Assembly: GCA_029250945.1 (NCBI GenBank)
Contig: JAQXEG010000038.1
Coordinates: 44,087 to 108,086, forward strand
Reading direction: 5' to 3'
Source of the DNA: Yoonia sp.
Lineage (GTDB): Bacteria; Pseudomonadota; Alphaproteobacteria; Rhodobacterales; Rhodobacteraceae
Length of the DNA stretch: 64,000 nt
The position numbers were made by a program, and so were the translations under genes. Below, piece after piece: positions 29,929 through 38,248 of the stretch; position 1 is the first letter of the stretch, and each line of letters begins with the position of its first letter. The notes under the pieces were generated by a model that saw only the letters and a list, made by a program, of their open reading frames with translations, did no database searches and was not told the DNA's origin.

Positions 29929-30570
29929 TTAAGTGATCGGCGCCAACGTGATAATTTCACCGTCCGCCGCCGCCGCATCCTCGGCATCATGTGTGACCAT
30001 TAGCACGGGCAATGCGCGAGCCTTGGCACGGGCGAAAACCAGCGCACGCACTTGGGCGCGCAGGGCGGTATCAAGGCGCGAAAACGGCTCATCCAGCAAC
30101 AGGGCGCAGGGGTCCGACAACAACATCCGCATAAGGGCAACGCGGGCCTTTTGCCCACCCGACAGGGTTGCAGGGTCACGGTCGGCAAACCCCTCTAACC
30201 CGACCTCGGTCAAGGCATCGGCGATCTTTGCCTGCCGTTCACCCCTGGACCCGCCCGGACGCAGGCCAAAGGCAAGGTTTTCACCCACCGACAGATGCGG
30301 AAACAGCAGATCATCTTGGAACAAAATTCCGACACGACGCTGATGCGCGGGGGCATTGGTGATATCCGCACCGTCCAACTCAATCGCGCCCGTCGCTGTG
30401 AAATCCGGCGCAAGCGTCCCTGTGATAAAAGCAAGGAGCGTCGATTTACCAACGCCAGACGGCCCCATAATCGACAATACATCACCCGGTGCCACATGTG
30501 TCGACACCGACAATAGGGGCGTGGACCCCTTGGATATCGCCACATTGGCCAGTATTAGACCCTTATCCAT
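29929..30570 (-). CDS. ynjD: ABC transporter ATP-binding protein (YnjD-like)
   Basis: A 213-residue ATPase with Walker A GPSGVGKST, signature LSGGQKAR, Walker B ALLLDEPFSRLD and switch MVTHDAEDA. The DEPFSRLD form is typical of import ATPases of the thiamine/iron/molybdate class. The ATG at 30570 overlaps the permease stop by eight bases. Together with the preceding permease, binding protein and CDP-alcohol transferase genes this reproduces the E. coli ynj set; that operon's substrate is unknown. Confidence 0.87.
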   Translation of the reverse strand: MDKGLILANVAISKGSTPLLSVSTHVAPGDVLSIMGPSGVGKSTLLAFITGTLAPDFTATGAIELDGADITNAPAHQRRVGILFQDDLLFPHLSVGENLAFGLRPGGSRGERQAKIADALTEVGLEGFADRDPATLSGGQKARVALMRMLLSDPCALLLDEPFSRLDTALRAQVRALVFARAKARALPVLMVTHDAEDAAAADGEIITLAPIT

Positions 30571-32257
30571 GCCGCAGCCCCTTTCGATTACGCCAGACAA
30601 TTGCAGGCACGATCAGCGCCAGTGTGAACGGGATCAGCGCAGCGCCCGTTTGCATCAATCCATAGACGCCAATGGCACGGCGATCACCACCGGACGCCAG
30701 CGCCACCGCCTCGGTCGTAAGGGTCGCGACGCGCCCGCCACCAATCAGCAGCGTCGCCAGATATTGCCCGACAGACACCGATAACCCCACAGCCATGGCT
30801 GTCAAAACGGGGCGCAGCAGCATCGGCATCCGCACGCGCCACAGCACCCGATCAGGGCTGGCACGCAAGGCGGCCGCAATCGTGCCCATCCGCGCGTCCC
30901 ACGCCCGAAACGGATCAGCCAGTGATAGAAATACATATGGCAGCACGAACACCAGATGGGTGAACATCACTGGCAAGCGCCCCACATCCAAACCGATGTT
31001 CAACATCAACGTTTGCAACCCCGGCAGGAACGCGGTCTGCGGGACGAGTAATGGAAGATAGAGCAGGAACATGCCCCGCTGTGTCAGCCGAAGACCATGG
31101 CGATACTCGGCCTCTAGGCAGCCGATTGTCAGGGCGAGTGCGGCAATTGTGACAAAGATCGCAATCAAGGCCGTTTCGCCCAGTGCCGCCAACGTGCCAG
31201 GCCCGAAACGCATCCAGTTTCGCAGCATGAATTGGTCGGGTAGAAAATCAGGAAAGCTCCAGAAACCAGCGAACGACCAAACGCCCAAAACGATGATCCC
31301 CGCAAGTACCGCAAACGCGGCGGCGGACCCAGCCACCAATGCCGAAACCTCAACAATAGGGTCGATTTTACCGCGTGCGCCCGTTGCGATCCAACGACGC
31401 CCAAACGCCCCGACTACGTGTTCGCCCAATCGCCAAGCGATCAATGCGGCGATGACAAGGCCAAGCTGCAATAATGCTGCCGCCGCGCCTTGGAGGCGCA
31501 TCGCGATATCGGGGTCCAACATCAGGCGCACGATATAAACGGACAAACTGGGTGGTGTGTTAGGCCCTAAAATCACGGCCACATCTACGACCGACATGGA
31601 GTAGGCGAGGACGACATAAACCGGCAGTCTGATCTGCGCATAGACACGCGGAAACACGGTTTTCAGCCAGCCGGTTAAACGGCCATACCCCAAGGCTTGT
31701 GCCACTGCCGCGCTACGCTGCGTGTCTGCTTGGCCCAATGCGGCGAGCGTGATCAACAGCAGGAATGGCACCTCTTTGACAATCAGACCGACCATCATGG
31801 TGATGCCCCAAGGATCTTGCACAATCAGCAAATCAGGTGGGCGGTCCCACCCCGTGATCGCGGGCGACAACCCCCGCGCAATCCACCCCGACGGGGTGAC
31901 CAAAAACGCGAGCCCAAATGCCGCTGCTGCATGTGGCACTGACAAGAGTGGTGATAGCAGACGTTCCAAAAACCGGAACGCACGCGTCCCTGACCAACCG
32001 GCAGTCAACAGCGCCACGATTGTCAGCGCGATGACCGTCGCCCCCATGCCGACGCCAAGCGACAGCATTACCGCGCGCGGCAATCCTGCCCAGTCGAATA
32101 GATCCGTGAACGGGGTGATCGTTGGGCCGATTAGCCCTGCAGCAGGCAAATGCCCGAATGCAGGCAAAACCGTGCCGTATAGTCCCGCAATCACGGGACC
32201 CAACATCACCAACAAGGTGACTGCTGGCAAGACGTGCAAAAGGCGCCGCGGTTTCAT
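30563..32257 (-). CDS. ynjC: Double ABC transporter permease (YnjC-like)
   Basis: A 564-residue membrane protein with two fused permease domains and about 12 helices. Each half has an EAA-type loop that contacts the ATPase: AAVAQALGYGRLTGWLKTVF near residue 185 and AAALRASPDRVLWRVRMPM near residue 460. This two-in-one form is found in ThiP, FbpB and YnjC. The ATG at 32257 and its AAAGG ribosome site are buried in a strong hairpin (32239-32270). The gene follows the binding protein by 27 bases. Confidence 0.88.
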   Translation of the reverse strand: MKPRRLLHVLPAVTLLVMLGPVIAGLYGTVLPAFGHLPAAGLIGPTITPFTDLFDWAGLPRAVMLSLGVGMGATVIALTIVALLTAGWSGTRAFRFLERLLSPLLSVPHAAAAFGLAFLVTPSGWIARGLSPAITGWDRPPDLLIVQDPWGITMMVGLIVKEVPFLLLITLAALGQADTQRSAAVAQALGYGRLTGWLKTVFPRVYAQIRLPVYVVLAYSMSVVDVAVILGPNTPPSLSVYIVRLMLDPDIAMRLQGAAAALLQLGLVIAALIAWRLGEHVVGAFGRRWIATGARGKIDPIVEVSALVAGSAAAFAVLAGIIVLGVWSFAGFWSFPDFLPDQFMLRNWMRFGPGTLAALGETALIAIFVTIAALALTIGCLEAEYRHGLRLTQRGMFLLYLPLLVPQTAFLPGLQTLMLNIGLDVGRLPVMFTHLVFVLPYVFLSLADPFRAWDARMGTIAAALRASPDRVLWRVRMPMLLRPVLTAMAVGLSVSVGQYLATLLIGGGRVATLTTEAVALASGGDRRAIGVYGLMQTGAALIPFTLALIVPAIVWRNRKGLRHG

Positions 32258-32270
32258 GCGCGGCGCCTTT
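32239..32270 (-). promoter_or_regulatory. Hairpin enclosing the ribosome site and start codon of ynjC
   Basis: AAAGGCGCCGCG (32239-32250 region) and CGCGGCGCCTTT (32259-32270) pair perfectly over 12 bases with an eight-base loop CATGAAAC (leftward reading) that contains the permease ATG. Read leftward, the stem is followed by TTTTGC. It lies in the 27-base gap after the binding-protein gene and the first codons of the permease. It could hold translation or transcription of the membrane parts below that of the binding protein, as intercistronic hairpins do in other ABC operons (inference). Confidence 0.7.
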
Positions 32271-32284
32271 CATTGTGGCTTAGA

Positions 32285-33484
32285 TTACTCGGCAACACCG
32301 TAGCGGCCCGCCCAGTCATCAGCCAAACGTGTGGCCCAGCTTGGGTGAGGTTCCGCCTGAACAGTGCCCAGCTCGGCAGGCGACAATGTCGCAACGCCCA
32401 GCTCAAGCGCGTCAAACACCACACGTTCGTCTGCTGTGATCGCGTCCATGTCCAGCACAGTGCCATAGCCAAGGATCGCTGGATCTTGGGCGCGGGCCTG
32501 TGCCTCTGGTGACATCAGGAAGTTGGCAACAACCATAGCACCGGCCTTGGACCCAGAGTTGTAAGGGATCGTCACAAATGACGCGTTGCCGATGGTGCCC
32601 TTGTCCAACACGAATGTGCGCACGGTGTCTGGCAGTTCGAAATTCGCAATTGCCGTGGACGCAGCACCCGGGCTGAACGAGATGGACAGGCCCAATTCAT
32701 CATCGGCAATCAGCGGGAACATCGCGGTGCCGGTGGCAGGGTATGCCTTGCCTTCGCGCCATAAGTTTGGCGTCAACGCATCAAGATAATCCCACAACGG
32801 GGCTGTCACGTCGGCATAGTTTTCATCCGTGGCCTCGGCAGCCAGCACAGACGGATCAGGCAAGATATCGACAAGAACCTGCTTCAGGAACGTTATGCCC
32901 AGAAAATCTGGCGGCTGCGGATAGCTAAAGCGACCAGGGTTCGCCTGCGCCCATTCCAAAAGCGCCTGCATAGAGCCTACTTTCTCGGGCATATCGGCTG
33001 TGTCGTGGACAAACACAACCTGCGCCATGGCCCACGGGCTTTCATACCCGTCGGTTGGCACGGTGAAATCGGTCTGCACGGTTTTGCCATCTACATCGAC
33101 AACAGTCCAGTTCGGCAGCTGCTCTGCATAAGGGCCAAACAGCAGATCGGCCTCTTTCATTGCAGCGAAATTTGCGCCGTTGATCCAGATCATATCGACG
33201 GCGCCATCGTCATTCTCGCCCGCTTCTTTTTCGAACAGAACACGGGTGACGGCATCAGCTGTGCTGGTCAGCTTCACATGCTCGAGCGTCACGCCGTAAT
33301 CCTCAGCAACACGCGACCCGACCCAAGCCAAGAAATCATTGGTCGTCGTCGACCCGCCCCATGCGTGCCAATAGACGGTCTCGCCTTTGGCATCGGCCAA
33401 AACGACGTCCCAATCGGCGGGGTTCGGGTCAGCCAAGGCCGCGACAGGCGCGATCAGGGCTGCAAGGATGGAAAGATGTTTCAT
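32285..33484 (-). CDS. ynjB: ABC transporter substrate-binding protein (YnjB-like)
   Basis: A 399-residue periplasmic binding protein. The signal peptide is MKHLSILAALIAPVAALAD with a likely cut after ALA. The body has the extracellular solute-binding type 1 pattern (WHAWGGSTTTNDFLAWVG near residue 40; AVDMIWINGANFAAMKEADL near residue 115), close to E. coli YnjB. It is the second gene of the ynjFBCD-like operon. The ligand cannot be read from sequence. Confidence 0.88.
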   Translation of the reverse strand: MKHLSILAALIAPVAALADPNPADWDVVLADAKGETVYWHAWGGSTTTNDFLAWVGSRVAEDYGVTLEHVKLTSTADAVTRVLFEKEAGENDDGAVDMIWINGANFAAMKEADLLFGPYAEQLPNWTVVDVDGKTVQTDFTVPTDGYESPWAMAQVVFVHDTADMPEKVGSMQALLEWAQANPGRFSYPQPPDFLGITFLKQVLVDILPDPSVLAAEATDENYADVTAPLWDYLDALTPNLWREGKAYPATGTAMFPLIADDELGLSISFSPGAASTAIANFELPDTVRTFVLDKGTIGNASFVTIPYNSGSKAGAMVVANFLMSPEAQARAQDPAILGYGTVLDMDAITADERVVFDALELGVATLSPAELGTVQAEPHPSWATRLADDWAGRYGVAE

Positions 33485-33496
33485 AGGGTCGTCCTT

Positions 33497-34165
33497 TTAG
33501 TCGGCATAGGTTTGTTTCGCGCCATAGATGCGCAAAATTGCAGTCGCAAAGCACAGCGCACCAAAGACATAGGCGAGCGGGGCAAAGTAAGTCGGAAGCA
33601 GGCATAGCAGAACAAAGAACACGATTGTTTCGGTCCCTTCCAAAATACCGTTAGAATAATAAAGCGATTTTTGCCCCTGCGCAGATGTCTTATGCCCATG
33701 CTTTTCAGCTAGAATGGCAAAGCCCAAAAAGCTGGTGCCATTGAAATAGAACGACGTCAGCAGGAACGCACCAGCAGCGCCGTTCGTGACGGGATCAGCA
33801 AACACAAATGCCGCAGGGATCGCCCCGTAAAACAGAAAATCAGCGGCAATATCCAGATAGCCGCCAAAATCGGTCTTGCGCGAGGCACGGGCCACAGCAC
33901 CATCAAGGCCATCCGCGATACGGCTTGCCAGCAGGGGGATCAGCGCCAAAAACGGGGCGCCCAGCGCGATCATCGCGGCCGCGACCAGCCCCAACGCAAG
34001 ACCGATCAGCGTCACATCATCCGCACCGATCCCACGCGCGGCAATCGCACGGCCAACCGCATTCAGCGGCGGATCAATCAGTTGGCGGGCGTAACGATCC
34101 AGCATCTGCGTCCTCTCAAATTCAGCCACGTTGTGACCGCCTTTGCGGTTTCGCGCAATCGCCAT
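33497..34165 (-). CDS. ynjF: CDP-alcohol phosphatidyltransferase family protein (YnjF-like)
   Basis: A 222-residue membrane enzyme that would transfer a phosphatidyl group from a CDP-alcohol to a second alcohol. The catalytic motif DGLDGAVARASRKTDFGG followed by YLDIAAD carries the conserved aspartates. About six helices. It stands 12 bases before the ynjB-like gene; E. coli has the same gene, ynjF, in its ynjABCDEF cluster. The association of a lipid head-group enzyme with an importer suggests the imported molecule may be an alcohol head group or precursor, but this is speculation. Confidence 0.87.
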   Translation of the reverse strand: MAIARNRKGGHNVAEFERTQMLDRYARQLIDPPLNAVGRAIAARGIGADDVTLIGLALGLVAAAMIALGAPFLALIPLLASRIADGLDGAVARASRKTDFGGYLDIAADFLFYGAIPAAFVFADPVTNGAAGAFLLTSFYFNGTSFLGFAILAEKHGHKTSAQGQKSLYYSNGILEGTETIVFFVLLCLLPTYFAPLAYVFGALCFATAILRIYGAKQTYAD

Positions 34166-34183
34166 GACAAAAACGTGAGGGAA

Positions 34184-36181
34184 TTAACCATCCGCGATGC
34201 GCGGTCGCCCTTGCGCCGTGACCTTTACAGTGGCCTCAATGAACATCGGATGCCCTTCGATATCAACCTCTTTGATATCTCGGTCGACGGTAAAGCGGAT
34301 TTCCTCGACCCCCGCCGCGGTGGCGGCATCACCCGCCTCGCGGCGCAGCGCGACCTCTAGCGTGTTCATCGCCTCTTCGACGGTGATGAATTTTTGCACA
34401 CCATCGGGCAGATGGACGGCAAACGCACCCGCACCGGGACTGGTCACAGCACCGCTTGCATGCATCGCGACCTGACCCACGACAGCCCCGATCGCATTGG
34501 CCACACCTGCATGTTCCGGCAGCACCATGCGCGTGTTCAGCCGCGCACCCACAGCGCCGTAATAGGCCGCAGCAGAGGCCCCAAGACCGATCACAGGCAC
34601 ACCCAGCTTCAGGTCCACCTCAACAATGCCGCGATGCTGGCCCAGACCCGCCATGGTCAACGGATGACCGGCCAGCGCCTCTGCGCCTTGCCAATCATCT
34701 TCGTCAAACGCGGCTTGCAACAAACAATCGACGGTCTGATGGGTAAGCTGGTCAATAATCATCTGGGACAGCGCCTCTGGCCCGCTTGCAACCCGATCAC
34801 CCGACCCGACGCGCCGCCGCGCAAATAGCGTAAGCGCCTTTTTGGCAGCCTCTGTGTCCCACGCATCAACACGCCCCAACACATGGGACGCGTCCGACGG
34901 CGTGACCCCTGCGATCATGACCATGCCGCGCGTCACCAACCGCGTCAGCGCAGGGTTTTCCATACGGGTTGTCACCGCATGTGAAACGCGCTGCGGCCCA
35001 TCCAACAGGCGGTTCGCCACAGCAGTTTCACGCGTATCCAATCCGTCGGGCAGGCTCGTAAACATAGGCATCGCAAACTGCCCACCATCTGGCGGAGGGA
35101 TATCATTTGCCAGACACCTGTCCAGAACCTGATGCACCAGTTCGGGATGATCCCGCGCCGCAAGCGATACAGGCATCAACCGCCGCGGACCCAGGCGTAG
35201 GCCACCGCCCAACCCATCAACCACATGCACCGCACTATCGCCACCCAGGCCCGTGGTGCGCATCGCCACAGCCTCGACCATCGTGCGATAGGGACCAACA
35301 CGCGCGCCTTGCGGGTCAATCTTGGGCCGACCGCCCTCTAATAGACACACATCCGTGGTCGTCCCGCCAATATCAGACACCAGCGCGTCATCCTCACCCG
35401 TTAGCCAAGATGCCCCTGCAATCGACGCCGCTGGTCCCGACAGGATCGTCTCAATTGGCTTTTCGCGGGCGACATTGGCAGACACCAGCGCACCGTCACC
35501 GCGCACCACCATCAGCCGGGCATCAATGCCAACCTTGGTCAAATGCCCTTCACAGGCACTGATCAGCCCGTCGATCATCCCGATCAAACGGGCGTTCAAC
35601 ACGGCGGTTAACGCGCGTTTCGGCCCACCCAGCGCCGAGGATAATTCATGGCTACAGGTTACCGGCTTACCCGTCAGATCACGGATCAGATCGCGCGCGG
35701 CGACCTCATGCGCGGCATTGCGCGTGGCAAAGCTTGCCGCGATGGCAAAGCCGGTTACACCTGTATCAAGGTCACGCACGGCATCAGCCAAAGCATCCAG
35801 ATCAAGCGGAACCACCTCCCCCCCCGCATGGGAATGCCCGCCCGCCAACGTAATCACCGGATCGCCGCGCAACGCGTCGGTCAGACCAGCGCGCCCCAGC
35901 TCTGCTGGATCAAACCCGATGAACACCAATGCGACACGCCCGCCCTGCCCCTCGACAAGCGCATTTGTCGCCAGCGTCGTCGACAATGACACCATGGCCA
36001 CTGCGCCTGGATCAATTGCCGACTGCGCTAAAGCCGCATCAATCGCGGCGCCAACACCGACGGCCAGATCAGGGCGCGACGTCAATGCCTTCGCACTTGC
36101 CAAAACCGCATCCGTCGCCTCGTCCATGACGACCGCATCCGTATAGGTGCCACCCGTATCCACGCCCAATAAATATGACAT
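34184..36181 (-). CDS. Hydantoinase/oxoprolinase family protein (HyuA type)
   Basis: A 665-residue ATP-dependent hydantoinase A-type subunit. The actin-like ATP site is LGVDTGGTYTDAVVMDE at the N-terminus, a second phosphate motif is ALVSDIGGTTTDVCLLEGG near residue 275, and TTGLGGDSAVHVVDG follows near residue 310. HyuA proteins usually work with a HyuB partner; none is present here, so either it acts alone or the partner lies elsewhere. A GGAG site precedes the ATG. Upstream, on the other strand, is a RutR-like pyrimidine regulator, which hints at cyclic amide or pyrimidine catabolism. Confidence 0.87.
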   Translation of the reverse strand: MSYLLGVDTGGTYTDAVVMDEATDAVLASAKALTSRPDLAVGVGAAIDAALAQSAIDPGAVAMVSLSTTLATNALVEGQGGRVALVFIGFDPAELGRAGLTDALRGDPVITLAGGHSHAGGEVVPLDLDALADAVRDLDTGVTGFAIAASFATRNAAHEVAARDLIRDLTGKPVTCSHELSSALGGPKRALTAVLNARLIGMIDGLISACEGHLTKVGIDARLMVVRGDGALVSANVAREKPIETILSGPAASIAGASWLTGEDDALVSDIGGTTTDVCLLEGGRPKIDPQGARVGPYRTMVEAVAMRTTGLGGDSAVHVVDGLGGGLRLGPRRLMPVSLAARDHPELVHQVLDRCLANDIPPPDGGQFAMPMFTSLPDGLDTRETAVANRLLDGPQRVSHAVTTRMENPALTRLVTRGMVMIAGVTPSDASHVLGRVDAWDTEAAKKALTLFARRRVGSGDRVASGPEALSQMIIDQLTHQTVDCLLQAAFDEDDWQGAEALAGHPLTMAGLGQHRGIVEVDLKLGVPVIGLGASAAAYYGAVGARLNTRMVLPEHAGVANAIGAVVGQVAMHASGAVTSPGAGAFAVHLPDGVQKFITVEEAMNTLEVALRREAGDAATAAGVEEIRFTVDRDIKEVDIEGHPMFIEATVKVTAQGRPRIADG

Positions 36182-36249
36182 TCACGTCTCCTGCATTTAG
36201 GGGAACACAAGCAGCAGACTAACCCACATGCCATCCCAAATGCGACAAA

Positions 36250-36447
36250 TCAGATCGGAATACAGATCGGATCGCCGTTCCTATCGCGCACGACAAACAG
36301 CTCATTGGCAAACGTGTAGGAATAGCAGCCTTCGGGATCACGGTTAACCTCTGACCGGTCAATATCCGTCGGAATCGCCTCATCCACCAATAATGGCAAC
36401 AACAGCGGGGCAATCGTGGGCGGGGCACAGCCTATCAACGCCACCAT
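36250..36447 (-). CDS. Small putative lipoprotein
   Basis: A 65-residue frame starting MVALIGCAPPTIAPLLLP; the LIGC could be a lipobox, but the signal peptide is short from this ATG. The same frame is open further upstream as RGKWLA, which would complete a normal lipoprotein signal if an unusual start is used. The C-terminal half (GCYSYTFANELFVVRDRNGD, ending ICIPI) contains two Cys and resembles small exported proteins I associate with Rhodobacteraceae. Function unknown. A repeat element lies just upstream. Confidence 0.45.
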   Translation of the reverse strand: MVALIGCAPPTIAPLLLPLLVDEAIPTDIDRSEVNRDPEGCYSYTFANELFVVRDRNGDPICIPI

Positions 36448-36463
36448 CGCCAGCCATTTTCCT

Positions 36464-36513
36464 CTTGCCCAAAATACCTCGGGGGGAGGCCGCAGGCCGG
36501 GGGGCTGCCCCCC
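36464..36513 (-). repeat. G-rich intergenic repeat element, copy 1
   Basis: A C-rich/G-rich block able to fold on itself, then (leftward) GAGGTATTTTGGGCAAG. Nearly the same sequence occurs at 51202-51250. It sits between the small lipoprotein and the divergent rutR-like gene. Confidence 0.65.
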
Positions 36514-36593
36514 ATTGTGTCAGGTCCCATTTTTCGCATCATCTGATCTTAGTCCGTGTCATTGCCGAATTTCTGTGCCACGTTTGTCAAACC

Positions 36594-37193
36594 ATGACCA
36601 AACCAGCAACCCGCATTCAGCAAAAGAACCGCACAGCGATCCTGCAGGCGGCGCTTGATGTGTTTTCGCAATATGGGTTTCGGGGCGCGACGGTCGACCA
36701 GATCGCGACCGCGGCCGGTCTGTCTAAGCCGAACCTGCTCTATTACTTTCCATCCAAGGCGGCGATCCATGTCGCCCTTTTGTCATCGTTGCTAGACCTC
36801 TGGCTTGATCCGCTGCGCGACCTTGACCCGGACGGCGACCCGATTGCAGAGATCTTGAAATATGCAGCAGGCAAGTTGGACCTAAGCAGGGACTACCCCC
36901 GCGAAAGCCGTCTATTTGCGAATGAGGTATTACAAGGTGCGCCGCGTCTATCGGACGGGTTTCCCGCACTCAAAACCCTTGTTGATGAAAAGGCGCAAGT
37001 CATCCGCACGTGGGCAGAATCCGGAAAAATCGCTGATATAGACCCTTATCATCTGATTTTCCTGATCTGGGCGCAGACACAACACTATGCTGATTTCGAC
37101 GTGCAGGTGCGCGCCGTTCTGGGCCACGACGACCCCTATCCAAAGGCCGCTGAGTTTCTGGACCACGTGCTTCGCCGGACGTTAACGCCCTAG
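36594..37193 (+). CDS. rutR: TetR-family regulator, RutR-like
   Basis: A 199-residue repressor. The helix-turn-helix is ATVDQIATAAGLSKPNLLYY near residues 30-50; the segments SRDYPRESRLFANEVL, ALKTLVDEKAQVIRTW and HLIFLIWAQTQHYADF closely track E. coli RutR, which senses uracil or thymine and controls pyrimidine use. The ATG at 36594 gives the family N-terminus; the open frame continues upstream through a repeat element. I did not find the RutR operator (TTGACCA, two bases, TGGTCAA) nearby. It overlaps the convergent next gene by four bases. Confidence 0.88.
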   Translation: MTKPATRIQQKNRTAILQAALDVFSQYGFRGATVDQIATAAGLSKPNLLYYFPSKAAIHVALLSSLLDLWLDPLRDLDPDGDPIAEILKYAAGKLDLSRDYPRESRLFANEVLQGAPRLSDGFPALKTLVDEKAQVIRTWAESGKIADIDPYHLIFLIWAQTQHYADFDVQVRAVLGHDDPYPKAAEFLDHVLRRTLTP

Positions 37194-38101
37194 AACGAAA
37201 ACGGCGCGACGGTCACGCGTTTGCCCAATGTCATGGCATCCGCCACATGGATCATTGGGGCCAGATCAACCTCTGACGCGCCGCTGCTTACAAGGCGGGC
37301 CATTTGATCATACAGCGCGGGATATTCATCCAAAACACTCCCCGCGACCTCTGTGCCATTGATCACGCAGCGGTTGCCGCCTTCCGACAGATGCACCTGA
37401 TCATCGCCTGCACGCAGGATCATTTCCCACATCTGCTGCCCGTCTTTAAGCCAATCAAGCGTCATCGTCAGGTTCTCGCTAAACGCGACCTCAGCAGCAA
37501 TCGGTGTGAACCGGTTTTCAGGGAAATTCAGTAATGCAGATGTGATATGCACAGGGCGGGGCAACACGTCGGTCAGGATCGACAGCGCATTGATACCCGG
37601 ATCGAATACGCCCATCCCGCCCGGTTCGAACACCCATTCCTGCTCGGGATGCCAGCGGCGCACGTCCTCTCGCCAGTCGATGTATCCGCTTGTGATGGTT
37701 TTATCGGCCAGAAACGCCTTGGCGGCTGCGACGCCTTTGGCCATGCGGCTGTGCCATGTCGTATATAGCGTCACACCGTTTGCAGCGGCCCGCGTGGTTA
37801 GGTCCTGCACCTCGGCCAGTGTCGCACCAGGCGGTTTTTCGAGCATGACATTCCGCCCCGCCGCAATCGCACGCACAGCGTAATCATAGCGCGGCACAGG
37901 AGGCAGGCAGAGCGACACAGTGCGGATATCGTCCCGCTCGACCAGCATCGCATCAAAGTCAGAATAGCTTGGCACACCATCCACTGTACCTGCGCGGCTG
38001 ACCGTCGCAGCAAGGGTCCAATCGGGGCTATTGGCGATGGCTGGCACGTGCTGATCCACGGCAATCTTACCGATCCCGACAAGGCAAATGGGCTGTTCCA
38101 T
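37190..38101 (-). CDS. Gfo/Idh/MocA oxidoreductase, D-galactose 1-dehydrogenase-like
   Basis: A 303-residue NAD(P)-dependent dehydrogenase. The Rossmann start is ICLVGIGKIAVDQHVPAI, the Lys motif is NVMLEKPPGATL near residue 90, and TWHSRMAKGV with WVFEPGGMGVFDPGINALS match the galactose 1-dehydrogenase (Gal) subfamily, which oxidises galactose to the lactone. The ATG at 38101 has a GGAGAG site at the right distance. It is divergent from a class II aldolase gene. Substrate assignment rests on motif memory and would need a tree. Confidence 0.85.
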   Translation of the reverse strand: MEQPICLVGIGKIAVDQHVPAIANSPDWTLAATVSRAGTVDGVPSYSDFDAMLVERDDIRTVSLCLPPVPRYDYAVRAIAAGRNVMLEKPPGATLAEVQDLTTRAAANGVTLYTTWHSRMAKGVAAAKAFLADKTITSGYIDWREDVRRWHPEQEWVFEPGGMGVFDPGINALSILTDVLPRPVHITSALLNFPENRFTPIAAEVAFSENLTMTLDWLKDGQQMWEMILRAGDDQVHLSEGGNRCVINGTEVAGSVLDEYPALYDQMARLVSSGASEVDLAPMIHVADAMTLGKRVTVAPFSF

Positions 38102-38248
38102 GACGCTCTCCAATTTTGGTATGCGGCAACTTAACCCAGCCCTGCGTGAACCGCCACTGGTCTGACAGGGCTACCCACAATTTGCATTAAAACTTGCGAA
38201 TTGCCAAATCGTTCGCCACCTTTGTGAAGCACAAGTAAGGGGATCATC

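Noticed and set aside
34166..34183. Riboswitch (for example TPP) before the ynj-like operon
   Set aside because: Only 18 bases separate the operon from the hydantoinase gene start region and no conserved riboswitch core is present.
36350..36362. TGACCGGTCA as a RutR operator
   Set aside because: It lacks the four-base centre of the RutR consensus and lies inside the small lipoprotein frame.
36393..36593. Longer N-terminus of the RutR-like protein
   Set aside because: The extra codons run through a repeat element and do not match the family; the ATG at 36594 gives the normal start.
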